Shown here: positions 7,775-15,332 of the stretch, piece by piece
Layout: every line of letters begins with the position of its first letter
Numbering within the stretch: the stretch's first letter is position 1
Source: Methylosinus sp. Ce-a6
GTDB lineage: Bacteria; Pseudomonadota; Alphaproteobacteria; Rhizobiales; Beijerinckiaceae
Direction: 5' to 3'
NCBI RefSeq assembly: GCF_009811655.1
Contig: NZ_BGJX01000003.1
Span: forward strand, 1-64,000
Length of the DNA stretch: 64,000 nt
Made by a program: the position numbers and the translations under genes
Notes under the pieces: generated by a model
Told to the model about the DNA's origin: nothing
What the model saw: the letters and a program-made list of their open reading frames with translations, nothing else
Databases searched by the model: none

Positions 7775-8857
7775 CTATCGCTTTCGCGCCTCGGACATAT
7801 GTGCGCGCTCCATGTCGAGGAGCGCTCGCTTCCGGTCGACGCCCCACCGATAGCCGCCGACGCCGCCATCCCCGCGAAGCACACGATGGCACGGCGCCAG
7901 AACCGCTACGCGATTGGCGGCGCACGCCGACGCGACGGCGCGATGCGCTTTCGGCTTGCCAATTCCTGCCGCGACATCGGCATAGCTGACGACATTGCCT
8001 TCCGGTATCCCGATCAGGAATCGCCAGACCAGCAGCTGGAAAGCAGTCCCGCGAAGATCGAGCGGCAGATCAGGCCGCGGTCCGCGCCGCGCAAGATGTT
8101 CGTCGAGCGCGTCGATCCACCGGCCCAGTTGTTCGCCATTCGCTTCTGCCGACTTTTGGAGCCGCGCTTTCGGAAACTCGGCGGCCAAGGCGTCAAGCAG
8201 CGATGCTTCGCTTTCGCCGAACATCACGAAGCAGACGCCGCGATTTGTGGCCGCCATCATGAGCGGGCCGAGCGTGCAATGACGACAGGCGTAATTGATT
8301 GTTTCACCCGCGCCGCCTTTTCGATAAGCCGACGGCGTCATGCCGATATCGCGCAGTCCCTCGCCGTAGACCCGGCTCGGCGAGCCATAGCCGGCCTCGT
8401 AGATTGCGCCTGTCACCTCGTCGCCTTCTCGCAAAAGCTCTTTGAGGCGCCGCGCCCTCAGCCCTTGCTGATACACTTTGGGCGAGACGCCAAAGACCGA
8501 TTTGAAGACCTTCTGCATGTGGGTCGCAGACAAGCCCGCCGAGGCCGCGAGCCGGGAGAGCGGCAACGTCTCCTCGGCGTGCTGTTCGATGAGGCGAGCG
8601 ACTTCCTGCATCTTCTGCGTATCGGACGGTCGCTCCTCGGGTCTGCAACGTCTGCAGGCGCGATAGCCTGCCGCTCGCGCCTCGACGACATCGCCAAAGA
8701 AGCGAAGGTTTTCAGGATTCGCGGCGCGCGATGGACATGACGGACGGCAGAATATTCGCGTGGTCTTGACGCCGTAGAGAAACAGGCTGTCATAGGCCTT
8801 GTCGCGCGTCGCCACCGCCCGAAGCATCTCTTCGGCCCCTAGAGCTCGATGGTCCAT
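7775..8857 (-). CDS. ada: Bifunctional transcriptional activator / O6-methylguanine-DNA methyltransferase Ada
   Basis: Ada repairs alkylated DNA and, once methylated, activates the adaptive response. In 360 residues the domains follow the E. coli order. The N-terminal zinc domain has C37, C41, C68 and C71 (C37 in 'RIFCRPSCPS' being the methylphosphotriester acceptor). An AraC-type helix-turn-helix spans about 80-180. The C-terminal methyltransferase has 'PCHRV' at 322-326, with C323 as the suicide acceptor. The start at 8857 places the zinc domain at the usual distance; a long in-frame upstream extension is antisense to the decarboxylase gene and not credible. It is not obviously connected to the arsenic genes. 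Confidence 0.95.
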   Translation of the reverse strand: MDHRALGAEEMLRAVATRDKAYDSLFLYGVKTTRIFCRPSCPSRAANPENLRFFGDVVEARAAGYRACRRCRPEERPSDTQKMQEVARLIEQHAEETLPLSRLAASAGLSATHMQKVFKSVFGVSPKVYQQGLRARRLKELLREGDEVTGAIYEAGYGSPSRVYGEGLRDIGMTPSAYRKGGAGETINYACRHCTLGPLMMAATNRGVCFVMFGESEASLLDALAAEFPKARLQKSAEANGEQLGRWIDALDEHLARRGPRPDLPLDLRGTAFQLLVWRFLIGIPEGNVVSYADVAAGIGKPKAHRAVASACAANRVAVLAPCHRVLRGDGGVGGYRWGVDRKRALLDMERAHMSEARKR

Positions 8858-9064
8858 CGTCGTTTCGTCCGATCTGTCTGCACGCTCCGATCCATAATCC
8901 CAAAGGGCGATGACCAACGCCCCGCTTCTTGCGGCCAAACCCATCTTGCCGCGGAAACGGGACGACGTCTCGTGATTTGGCCGCAAGTTCCGGAGCGCCC
9001 GTTCGGCCAAAGCTCGTAAACTCACAGACGAACTTGCAATGCCCATGAGACGAGACCGAAACGA

Positions 9065-10471
9065 ATGAGCAAAGCTCTGGACTACGCCCATCGCGCGGCG
9101 ACCGCGTGGATCGATGGCCTCGACGAGCGACCGGTGGCTGCGCGCGCGACACATGAAAACCTTGCGGCTGTCTTCGATGGACCGCTGCCGGAAATGGGAT
9201 CCCGATCGGAAGACGTCATCGCATGGCTGACGCGCCACGCCAATGACGGCATGGTCGGCAGTTCCGGCGGCCGCTTTTTCGCCTGGGTCATCGGCGGCTG
9301 CCTGGAGGCTGCGCTGGCCGCGGATTGGATGGTCGCGACATGGGACCAGAATGCGGCGCTCCACGCCTGCAGCCCGGCGGCTTCGGTGATCGAGAATGTC
9401 GCCGGCGCGTGGATCAAGGATTTGCTGGACCTGCCACGCGAGGCGTCCTTCGCCTTCACGACTGGTTGTCAGCTCGCTCATTCGACCTGCCTCGCCGCCG
9501 CCCGTCACGCGCTGCTGAAACGCGCCGAATGGGATGTCGAGAACGAGGGTCTGTTCTGCGCGCCTGCGATGACCATTCTCGCGAGCGAGGAGAGACACGG
9601 CTCGATCGATCGCGCTGTCCGCTATCTCGGCTTGGGCCGCCGGGCTATCCGGCTGCTCGCGACCGACGCTGCGGGCAGGATTGCGCCGTCGACTCTGGAA
9701 CAGGCCCTGTCGCGCCAGTCCGGCCCGGCGATCCTCGTGTTGAATGCGGCCGATCTCAACATCGGCGTTTGTGATTCGTTCACCGAGCTTATTCCAATGG
9801 CGCAGGCGGCGGGCCTCTGGGTCCATGTCGACGGGGCCTTCGGGCTGTTCGCGCGCGCAAGCGGCGCGCACCGCCATCATTTGTCGGGCGTGGAACTGGC
9901 CGATAGCTGGGCGACCGACGGCCACAAGTGGCTCAACATTCCTTTCGATTGCGGCATCGCGATCGTCAAGGATCAGGAGGCGCATCGCGCCGCCATGACG
10001 ATGAGCGCCTCCTATATCGCGGCGCAACCGAGCGCGCGTGACCAGATCGACTGGAACCCCGAATGGTCGCGGCGCGCACGCGGCGTCCCCGTCTATGCGG
10101 CGCTCAAGGAATTGGGGCGTCAGGGCGTCGAAGCTCTGATCGATCGCTGTTGCTCGCATTGCAAGGCGCTCGTCGACGGAATAGGCGCGCTCGCCGGCGC
10201 GCAGGTGCTGGCTCCGGCGACATTGAACCAGGGCCTCGTGCGCTTCAATCGCAGAGGCGACACGTCCGAGCGGAACGACGCCTTCACGGACGAGATCATC
10301 CAGAAGATCAACGCGACTGGCGAAGCCTTCTTTTCCGGCACGACATGGCGCGGCCGGCGAGCCATGCGCGTCAGCGTCGTAAACTGGCGCACGACTGAGA
10401 GAGATATAGCGCGGGCAATCGCAGCCGCACGCGTTGTGCTCGCGCAATCGCACGACGCCAGCGTTGTTTGA
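9065..10471 (+). CDS. PLP-dependent group II decarboxylase
   Basis: The 468-residue protein belongs to the aromatic-L-amino-acid / glutamate decarboxylase fold-type I family. Cofactor residues are visible: His178 in 'SEERHGS' (stacks on PLP), Asp256 in 'VHVDGAFG' (pyridine nitrogen) and Lys288 in 'ATDGHKWLN' (Schiff base). The substrate cannot be read from sequence; relatives are annotated as aspartate, tyrosine or diaminobutyrate decarboxylases. It is divergent from ada (207-base gap) and convergent with the ArsR-ArsC fusion gene, with only 16 bases between stops. A role next to arsenic genes is not evident. Confidence 0.85.
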   Translation: MSKALDYAHRAATAWIDGLDERPVAARATHENLAAVFDGPLPEMGSRSEDVIAWLTRHANDGMVGSSGGRFFAWVIGGCLEAALAADWMVATWDQNAALHACSPAASVIENVAGAWIKDLLDLPREASFAFTTGCQLAHSTCLAAARHALLKRAEWDVENEGLFCAPAMTILASEERHGSIDRAVRYLGLGRRAIRLLATDAAGRIAPSTLEQALSRQSGPAILVLNAADLNIGVCDSFTELIPMAQAAGLWVHVDGAFGLFARASGAHRHHLSGVELADSWATDGHKWLNIPFDCGIAIVKDQEAHRAAMTMSASYIAAQPSARDQIDWNPEWSRRARGVPVYAALKELGRQGVEALIDRCCSHCKALVDGIGALAGAQVLAPATLNQGLVRFNRRGDTSERNDAFTDEIIQKINATGEAFFSGTTWRGRRAMRVSVVNWRTTERDIARAIAAARVVLAQSHDASVV

Positions 10472-10487
10472 GGATTGGCAGCCTCAC

Positions 10488-11384
10488 TCACGCGGCGCCA
10501 TTCACCGCCATCTCCGTCGCCCCCTCCATCGTCGCAATATCGGCGAGGCGGCTCTTCAAACCCGCGCGGTCCAGCGACTCGAAGGGCAGATTGACGAAGG
10601 CCGTCAGCCGCGCGCCGATACGCCGATACGCCTCCATGAAGGCGGCGCGTTTCTGGACGTCGTCGCCCTTCACCAGCGCCGGGTCGGCGACGCCCCAATG
10701 GGCCCGCAGCGCATTGCGCGGCCAGGGGCCCGAGGGCTGCTCGCATATGTCGTCGCAGAGGGTGATGACGAAATCCATGCGCGGCGCATCTGGCTTTGTG
10801 AATTCCTTCCAGCTCTTGGAGCGAAACGCCCGCGTGTCGTAGCCGAGCGACGACAGCAGTTCGACGCCGATCGGCTCGGGCCGCTCGGCGGGCCGCCCGC
10901 CCGCCGAAAAAGCGCGGAAGCGGTCGCCGCCCTCGCGGTTCAGGATCGCCTCCGCCAGAATGGAGCGCGCGGCGTTGCCGGAGCAGAGAAACAGGACATT
11001 GCGCACACGCTTGCCCGCCGATTTCGGACGCTTCTGCGGAAAGGCCGGCGCCGCGAGCGTGAGGCCGGGGAGAGCGACATCGTCGAGCGATGCGCCGAGA
11101 TCGGCGAGAACCGTCGTGAGCGCATGGCCCAATTTGCTGGAATTGGCGGCGTAGATGACCGAGCGCCCTTCGCGTCGTCCGAGGACGAGTCCGGCGCGTT
11201 CGAGATGGGCGATATGAGTCGACAGCGTATTGTGCGGCACCGCCAGAAGGCGCGCGATGTCGCCCGCCGGCAGCCCGTAGGGAAGATAGCGCAGCAGCAG
11301 GCGATAGGCCTCGAGCCGCGTCGTCTGCGCCAGGGCCTCGAAAATGCCGACGATTTCCTCCGCGGCGAGCCGATCTTCCGCCAC
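10488..11384 (-). CDS. ArsR-ArsC fusion: winged-helix regulator joined to LMW-PTP arsenate reductase
   Basis: The 298 residues hold two domains. Residues ~5-95 form an ArsR winged helix ('LPAGDIARLLAVPHNTLSTH', wing 'RREGRSVIYAAN'). After a Pro/Lys linker (~105-127), residues ~128-270 form a low-molecular-weight phosphatase-like arsenate reductase with P-loop C134-x5-R140 ('LFLCSGNAARS') and 'DFVITLCDD'. The ArsR part lacks the usual cysteine pair, so how it senses ligand is unclear. The start is a GTG with 'GGAGGCGGAG' just upstream. Such fusions occur sporadically in databases as I recall. The arrangement could couple reduction of arsenate to release from DNA. Confidence 0.88.
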   Translation of the reverse strand: MAEDRLAAEEIVGIFEALAQTTRLEAYRLLLRYLPYGLPAGDIARLLAVPHNTLSTHIAHLERAGLVLGRREGRSVIYAANSSKLGHALTTVLADLGASLDDVALPGLTLAAPAFPQKRPKSAGKRVRNVLFLCSGNAARSILAEAILNREGGDRFRAFSAGGRPAERPEPIGVELLSSLGYDTRAFRSKSWKEFTKPDAPRMDFVITLCDDICEQPSGPWPRNALRAHWGVADPALVKGDDVQKRAAFMEAYRRIGARLTAFVNLPFESLDRAGLKSRLADIATMEGATEMAVNGAA

Positions 11385-11426
11385 TATGTCTCCGCCTCCA
11401 TGGATCGCAAGTGCTTCTCGGGATCG

Positions 11427-11762
11427 TCAGTGGTCCTTCGTCGAGGATAGTCGATTTCTCGATGCGTCACTACCTGTCGACAAACGGTGGAGCGGATCGC
11501 ATCGAGCGGCGGCCGGCGGCGGATCCGCGGCGGGCGTTTCGGCTGCGGCTTCCTCGGCTAACTGGCGCGCCGCCTCACGGCAGGCGCGCCAAAGCCTCGA
11601 GGCTTCTCGGAAGGCCTCCTCATGTTCCGCGCTCTTCCGGCGCCATTGCTGCAATTTGTCCAGGTCGGCGCGTGTCGCCTCGCCCGAATGTGCGCGAATG
11701 AGCCCTGAGAGAGCCTCGCACAGCAGCGGGTCCCCGTCGGAAAGCCGATTGTCTGGCTCCAT
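11427..11762 (-). pseudogene. Orphan FecR-type N-terminal (DUF4880-like) fragment
   Basis: From the ATG at 11762 there are 111 residues. About residues 12-65 ('ALSGLIRAHSGEATRADLDK', 'HEEAFREASRLWRACREA') match the small DUF4880 helical domain that precedes FecR anti-sigma domains, in which a W/F-x-S-x-E-A signature is usual. The FecR periplasmic domain and membrane helix are missing. The remaining C-terminal part is low-complexity Ala/Pro and then unrelated sequence. No ECF sigma factor or TonB receptor is nearby. I read it as a truncated leftover lying between two arsenate reductase genes. Confidence 0.45.
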
Positions 11763-11821
11763 CAGATCGCAACTCCGGCGCTTTCGAGCGGTGATCATCT
11801 CCGTCTGCGTCCGCGGTGGGC

Positions 11822-12340
11822 TCAAGGCGCCCCGTCGGCGGGCTTCGCCTTGCCGATCTCCTCGAGCCGCTTCTGCAAGGAGAGCTTGTCCAATCCCTTC
11901 ATCGGCAGGGAGGCGAAGATCGAGATGCGATTATTGAGCATCCGGAAAGTGTCGGCGAAGGCCAGATGTTTTTCGATTTCCGTCCCTTCGACAGCGGCAG
12001 GATCCGGCAGGCCCCAATGCGCCGTCATCGGCTGGCCGGGCCAATAGGGGCACTCTTCCTTAGCGGCGTCGTCGCAGACGGTGAAGACGAAATCGAGCGG
12101 CGGAGCGCCGGGCTCGGCGAATTCGCTCCAGCTCTTCGAACGATAGCGGTCCGCCTTGAAGCCGGACTTCTCCAATATCGCCACCGTGTATGGATTGACC
12201 TCGCCTTTTGGCCGAGAGCCGGCGCTATAGGCTTTGAATCGGCCGGCGCCCACGCGATCGAGGATCGCTTCGGCGATGATCGAGCGCGCCGAATTGCCGG
12301 TGCAGAGAAAAAGCACATTATAGACTTTGTCTTCCGTCAT
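11822..12340 (-). CDS. arsC: Arsenate reductase, LMW-PTP/thioredoxin type
   Basis: The 172-residue enzyme reduces arsenate through a cysteine relay. The P-loop is C13-x5-R19 ('LFLCTGNSARS') and further cysteines are C89 in 'FTVCDDA' and C97 in 'EECPYWPG', consistent with a relay recycled by thioredoxin or a low-molecular-weight thiol. It is unrelated in fold to the glutaredoxin-type ArsC at 6371-6808 but close to the second domain of the ArsR-ArsC fusion. A strong ribosome binding site 'GGAGGAGACC' precedes the ATG. A long perfect inverted repeat 22 bases before the start suggests its own ArsR control. Confidence 0.93.
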   Translation of the reverse strand: MTEDKVYNVLFLCTGNSARSIIAEAILDRVGAGRFKAYSAGSRPKGEVNPYTVAILEKSGFKADRYRSKSWSEFAEPGAPPLDFVFTVCDDAAKEECPYWPGQPMTAHWGLPDPAAVEGTEIEKHLAFADTFRMLNNRISIFASLPMKGLDKLSLQKRLEEIGKAKPADGAP

Positions 12341-12361
12341 GGTCTCCTCCCGAGCCGAGTT

Positions 12362-12393
12362 ATCGATATGTCTGGACCCACCGACATATCGAT
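12362..12393. promoter_or_regulatory. Large perfect inverted repeat upstream of second arsC (probable operator)
   Basis: ATCGATATGTC at 12362-12372 and its exact reverse complement GACATATCGAT at 12383-12393 flank a 10-base spacer. The repeat lies 22 bases upstream of the arsC start at 12340. Its ATCGATAT core differs from the TTCAA/TTGAA operator of the first ars operon, so a different repressor is expected; the ArsR-ArsC fusion protein is a candidate. The symmetry is observed; the function is inferred. Confidence 0.6.
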
Positions 12394-12673
12394 CTATATC
12401 CGCTCTCCGCCTTCTCTGCAAAGCGGGAGAGCGGGCTTTTCGTGCGATGTCTGGCAGCGCGTCGATGCGCCCGCGCTCGGCATGGGCCGGACCGCAGATT
12501 TATTGCGCCATGCGCCGCCTGGCGCGCCGCTCTCGGTCGCCGGGAGCTCAGCCCGCCGCTTTGCAGGGGACGGATAGGGACGCGGGCGCGGCGCGGAGGC
12601 GGTCCGCGAATCGCTTTCTTTCGCGGGGCGCGCCTGCTAACCTCTCGGCACGACATTTCCGAGAGGACCGACA
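12394..12673. other. Intergenic region, no recognised content
   Basis: Some 280 bases lie between the arsC operator and the DUF350 gene. Several overlapping GC-rich frames exist but none resembles a protein family. A ribosome binding site 'GAGAGGA' for the DUF350 gene is at 12661-12667. Confidence 0.4.
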
Positions 12674-13081
12674 TTGCCCGCCGATATCGCTTCCGGCCTG
12701 CTGTCCTTCGCGGCCTATTTTCTGGGCGCTATCGCCTATTGCGCCGCATTCTGCGTCGTCTACACGCGGCTGACGCCCCATTGCGAATTCGATCTCATCG
12801 TCAATGAGCACAACGCCTCCGCGGCCATCGCCTTCGGCGGTAGCCTCATCGGCTTCGCCATCGCGCTCGCCGGGGCGGTCCACAATACGCAATCGGCGCT
12901 CGAATTCATCGTCTGGGGCTTCGTCGCCTTCGCCACGCAGATCGTCGCCTATATGCTCGCGCGCCTCGCGCATCCGGGGCTTTCGCAAGCGATCGAACAA
13001 AACGCCATCGCCGCCGCCATCTGGCTCGGCGCCGTCTCTATTTCCGCTGGCGCGCTCAGCGCCGCCTGCATGAGTCCTTGA
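12674..13081 (+). CDS. DUF350 family membrane protein (YjfL-like)
   Basis: The 135-residue protein has four hydrophobic segments (about residues 7-30, 48-68, 76-96 and 108-130). It has the DUF350 signature around 'NASAAIAFGGSLIGFAIAL' and 'WGFVAFATQIVAYMLAR'. The function is unknown. A TTG start is preferred because 'GAGAGGA' lies six bases upstream and no ATG precedes the first helix. It is followed by DUF1190 and glutathionylspermidine-synthase-like genes. This is the same gene order as E. coli yjfL-yjfM-yjfC, so the three likely act together at the envelope. Confidence 0.85.
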   Translation: MPADIASGLLSFAAYFLGAIAYCAAFCVVYTRLTPHCEFDLIVNEHNASAAIAFGGSLIGFAIALAGAVHNTQSALEFIVWGFVAFATQIVAYMLARLAHPGLSQAIEQNAIAAAIWLGAVSISAGALSAACMSP

Positions 13082-13090
13082 GAGGCGCGC

Positions 13091-13480
13091 ATGGCCGAGG
13101 AGCGCCGCAAGGAGTTCGGACGCCGCGGGCGCGCGCCGCCCGTCATCACCCATGCGCCAAGAGGGTTTTCCGGCGGCGCGGGCGCGCCTTCGGCGGGACG
13201 CAAACGCTCGATCGCCGTTGCGCTGATCGCCGCCGGCTCGTTGTCGATCGGGACCTATGCGGCGATCGAATATGCGCAGCGGCGTGATTGCTCCAAGGAA
13301 GGCGATTGGCGGCAGCAGGAGGAATGCCGCGAATCGCATAGCCATGGCGGTGGGTCTTCGAGCAGCTCCTCGCACGGCTCGTCTTCGGGCGCATCATCGA
13401 GCGGCTCCGCCTCCGGCCATGCGGTCTCTTTCGGCGGATTCGGCGGCGCCGGAGCCGGCCATGGCGGCGGCGGATCGTGA
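13091..13480 (+). CDS. DUF1190-like membrane-anchored protein (YjfM/YgiB-like)
   Basis: The 129 residues comprise a basic N terminus ('GRRGRAPPVITHAP'), a single hydrophobic anchor at about 40-60 ('IAVALIAAGSLSIGTYAAIE'), a short Cys-containing motif ('RRDCSKEGDW', 'QEECRES'), and then a low-complexity Ser/Gly/His tail of ~50 residues. E. coli relatives are lipoproteins or membrane-anchored proteins of unknown role. The gene overlaps the next gene by four bases (GTGA). The Ser/Gly/His tail resembles a flexible or metal-binding extension, but nothing shows this directly. Confidence 0.75.
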   Translation: MAEERRKEFGRRGRAPPVITHAPRGFSGGAGAPSAGRKRSIAVALIAAGSLSIGTYAAIEYAQRRDCSKEGDWRQQEECRESHSHGGGSSSSSSHGSSSGASSSGSASGHAVSFGGFGGAGAGHGGGGS

Positions 13481-14631
13481 GGCGCGAGCTTTCGCCGCCG
13501 CGGCCTGATTTCGCCGAGGAGGCGAGACGAATCGGCTTTCAATTCGCGCATGCCGACGGCGAGCCCTATTGGGACGAGACGGCGCGCTACGTCTTTTCCA
13601 TGCGCGAGATCGAGGATGATCTCGAGAAGGCGACGGAGGAGCTCGGCGCGCTTTGCGACGAGGTCGTCGCGCACATCGTGACGAACGAAGAGGCGCTCGA
13701 GCGATTGCGCATTCCACGCCACGCATGGGGGCTCATCGTCGAGAGCTTCGCGCGGCGCGATCCGTCGCTCTACGGCCGCTTCGATTTCGCCTATGACGGA
13801 GGCGGGCCGCCGAGGCTCCTCGAATATAACGCCGACACGCCGACGAGCCTGTTCGAAGCATCCATCGTGCAATGGTTCTGGCTCGAGCGGATGATCGAGC
13901 GCGGCCATCTGCCGGCGGCCGCGGATCAGTTCAATTCCCTGCATGATCGGCTGATCGCGCGATGGCGCGAGATCGCCGATGGCGGCCCTGTGCATTTCGC
14001 CTGCATGACCGCGAGCGTCGAGGATCGCGGCAACACCGCCTATCTCGCCGATTGCGCGGCGCAGGCGGGCTCGTGGACGGCGCATATCGATATGCGCGAC
14101 ATTGGCCTTTGCGGCGACACATTCGTCGATCGCGCGGGGCGGCGCATCGAGCGAATGTTCAAGCTCTATCCTTGGGAGTGGATGTTCGCCGACGCCTTCG
14201 GCAAATCGGCGGCGATGGGCGCGACGCGCTTCGTCGAGCCGCCGTGGAAGGCGGTCGCCTCGAGCAAGGGCTTTCTCGCATTTCTGTGGGAGGCGGCGCC
14301 GGGCCATCCCAATCTTCTGCCTTGCTTCTTCGAGGATGATGCGCGCGCCGCCTCGCTGTCGCGTTACGCGCGCAAGCCGCTCTATTCGCGCGAGGGCGCC
14401 AATGTCGCGCTCTACGACGGAAATGCGTGTCTCGCGGAGACGAAGGGATCATATGCCGGCGAAGGCTTTGTGCGTCAGCAATTATGTCTGCTGCCGAATT
14501 TCAGCGGCCGCTATCCGGTGCTCGGTTGCTGGCTCGTCGGCGGCGCGCCTGCTGGCATGGGCGTGCGCGAGGATCATTCGCTGGTGACGACGGATCGCTC
14601 GCGCTTTTTGCCGCACGCAATCATCGATTGA
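13477..14631 (+). CDS. Glutathionylspermidine synthase-like ATP-grasp protein (YjfC/YgiC)
   Basis: The 384-residue protein matches the GSP_synth C-terminal ATP-grasp domain. Recognisable blocks are 'LLEYNADTPTSLFEAS', 'QFNSLHDRLIARW', 'KLYPWEWMFADAFG', 'EPPWKAVASSKGFLAFLWE' and the late 'GSYAGEGFVRQQLC'. In E. coli the GspS synthetase joins glutathione to spermidine, but stand-alone YgiC/YjfC proteins lack the amidase domain and their substrate is unknown. The start GTG overlaps the DUF1190 stop. The conserved triplet suggests a cell-envelope peptide or polyamine ligation step. Confidence 0.88.
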   Translation: MRRELSPPRPDFAEEARRIGFQFAHADGEPYWDETARYVFSMREIEDDLEKATEELGALCDEVVAHIVTNEEALERLRIPRHAWGLIVESFARRDPSLYGRFDFAYDGGGPPRLLEYNADTPTSLFEASIVQWFWLERMIERGHLPAAADQFNSLHDRLIARWREIADGGPVHFACMTASVEDRGNTAYLADCAAQAGSWTAHIDMRDIGLCGDTFVDRAGRRIERMFKLYPWEWMFADAFGKSAAMGATRFVEPPWKAVASSKGFLAFLWEAAPGHPNLLPCFFEDDARAASLSRYARKPLYSREGANVALYDGNACLAETKGSYAGEGFVRQQLCLLPNFSGRYPVLGCWLVGGAPAGMGVREDHSLVTTDRSRFLPHAIID

Positions 14632-14691
14632 CGCATTGCTGATCGAGGCGTACCCTTCTTCCTGCAATAAAAAAAATATGGGAGGACGGCC

Positions 14692-15057
14692 ATGCCAGAC
14701 GTCACTTTCTCCACACCTCTTCTCCACAAAAATATGACGGTCTACGCGGTCGCCGGCGACACGCATACGATTCTCGCCGTCGCCGAGGCGAATAAGATTC
14801 CGATCCCGCACGACTGCAAGGACGGCGAATGCGGCTCCTGCCTCATCGAGGTGACGCCGCTCGACGATAAGACGATGGGCGCCACTCTCACCGAGAAGGA
14901 AAAAGCGCAGCTCAAATCCATGGGCAAGATCACGGCGGAGGACATTCGCCGCGCCGAGGTCGACGACATTCCGCCGAAATATCGGCTCGCCTGCCAATAT
15001 GTCGTGCGCGACCAGGATATTCTGGTGACCTTCAGCGGCGAGCCCGGCGGCGCCTGA
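14692..15057 (+). CDS. 2Fe-2S plant-type ferredoxin
   Basis: The 121-residue protein has the [2Fe-2S] loop 'CKDGECGSC' and the distal ligand in 'RLACQYVV'. A 30-residue insertion rich in Glu/Lys ('LTEKEKAQLKSMGKITAEDI') lies between them, as in FdxI/FdxD-like ferredoxins of alphaproteobacteria. It should carry single electrons in the cytoplasm. The partner is not encoded next to it. The ribosome binding site 'GGGAGGACGGCC' is strong, preceded by an A-run at 14667-14675. It is followed by a REP-like palindrome. Confidence 0.93.
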   Translation: MPDVTFSTPLLHKNMTVYAVAGDTHTILAVAEANKIPIPHDCKDGECGSCLIEVTPLDDKTMGATLTEKEKAQLKSMGKITAEDIRRAEVDDIPPKYRLACQYVVRDQDILVTFSGEPGGA

Positions 15058-15067
15058 CGCCCACGCC

Positions 15068-15150
15068 GTCATCGCGCGCGCGTAAGCGAAGCGATCCGTG
15101 GGTCGCGGGGGCGGACCCCGGATCGCTTCGTCGCCGCTCGCCTCGCAATG
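15068..15150. repeat. REP-like palindromic repeat, copy 1 (degenerate)
   Basis: The stretch 'GTAAGCGAAGCGATCC' is followed by 'CCGGATCGCTTCGTCGCC' and forms an imperfect stem. It is a diverged member of the dispersed family best seen at 18711-18790 and 20220-20298. It is intergenic, immediately after the ferredoxin gene. Confidence 0.6.
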
Positions 15151-15175
15151 AACCGCAGATAGGACGCCCCTTCGA

Positions 15176-15233
15176 CTTGGCCGAAGACTTGGCCGAAGGC
15201 TTGGCCGAAGATCTGGCCGAGGATCTGGCCGAG
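15176..15233 (+). repeat. 12-bp tandem repeat, 4.8 copies
   Basis: The units CTTGGCCGAAGA, CTTGGCCGAAGG, CTTGGCCGAAGA, TCTGGCCGAGGA and TCTGGCCGAG follow one another without spacers. They would read as a D-L-A-E repeat in the plus frame leading into the TPR-protein gene. That frame passes through a region with no family similarity, and the TPR start with a ribosome binding site is at 15333. I therefore treat the repeat as non-coding. Confidence 0.85.
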
Positions 15234-15332
15234 CCGGCGGCGGCCGCGGGGAACTGGCCTTGCGTCCTTCCTCATGCTAACAGCGGCTTTCGTAGCCGGG
15301 CCTCCCGGCGCAAATCTCGAGCAGGAGCCGCC

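Noticed and set aside
8858..10453. Long in-frame N-terminal extension of ada
   Set aside because: It is the antisense of the PLP decarboxylase gene, and the Ada zinc domain starts normally at 8857.
15176..15233. CRISPR-like array
   Set aside because: The 12-bp units are contiguous with no spacers, so they are simple tandem repeats.
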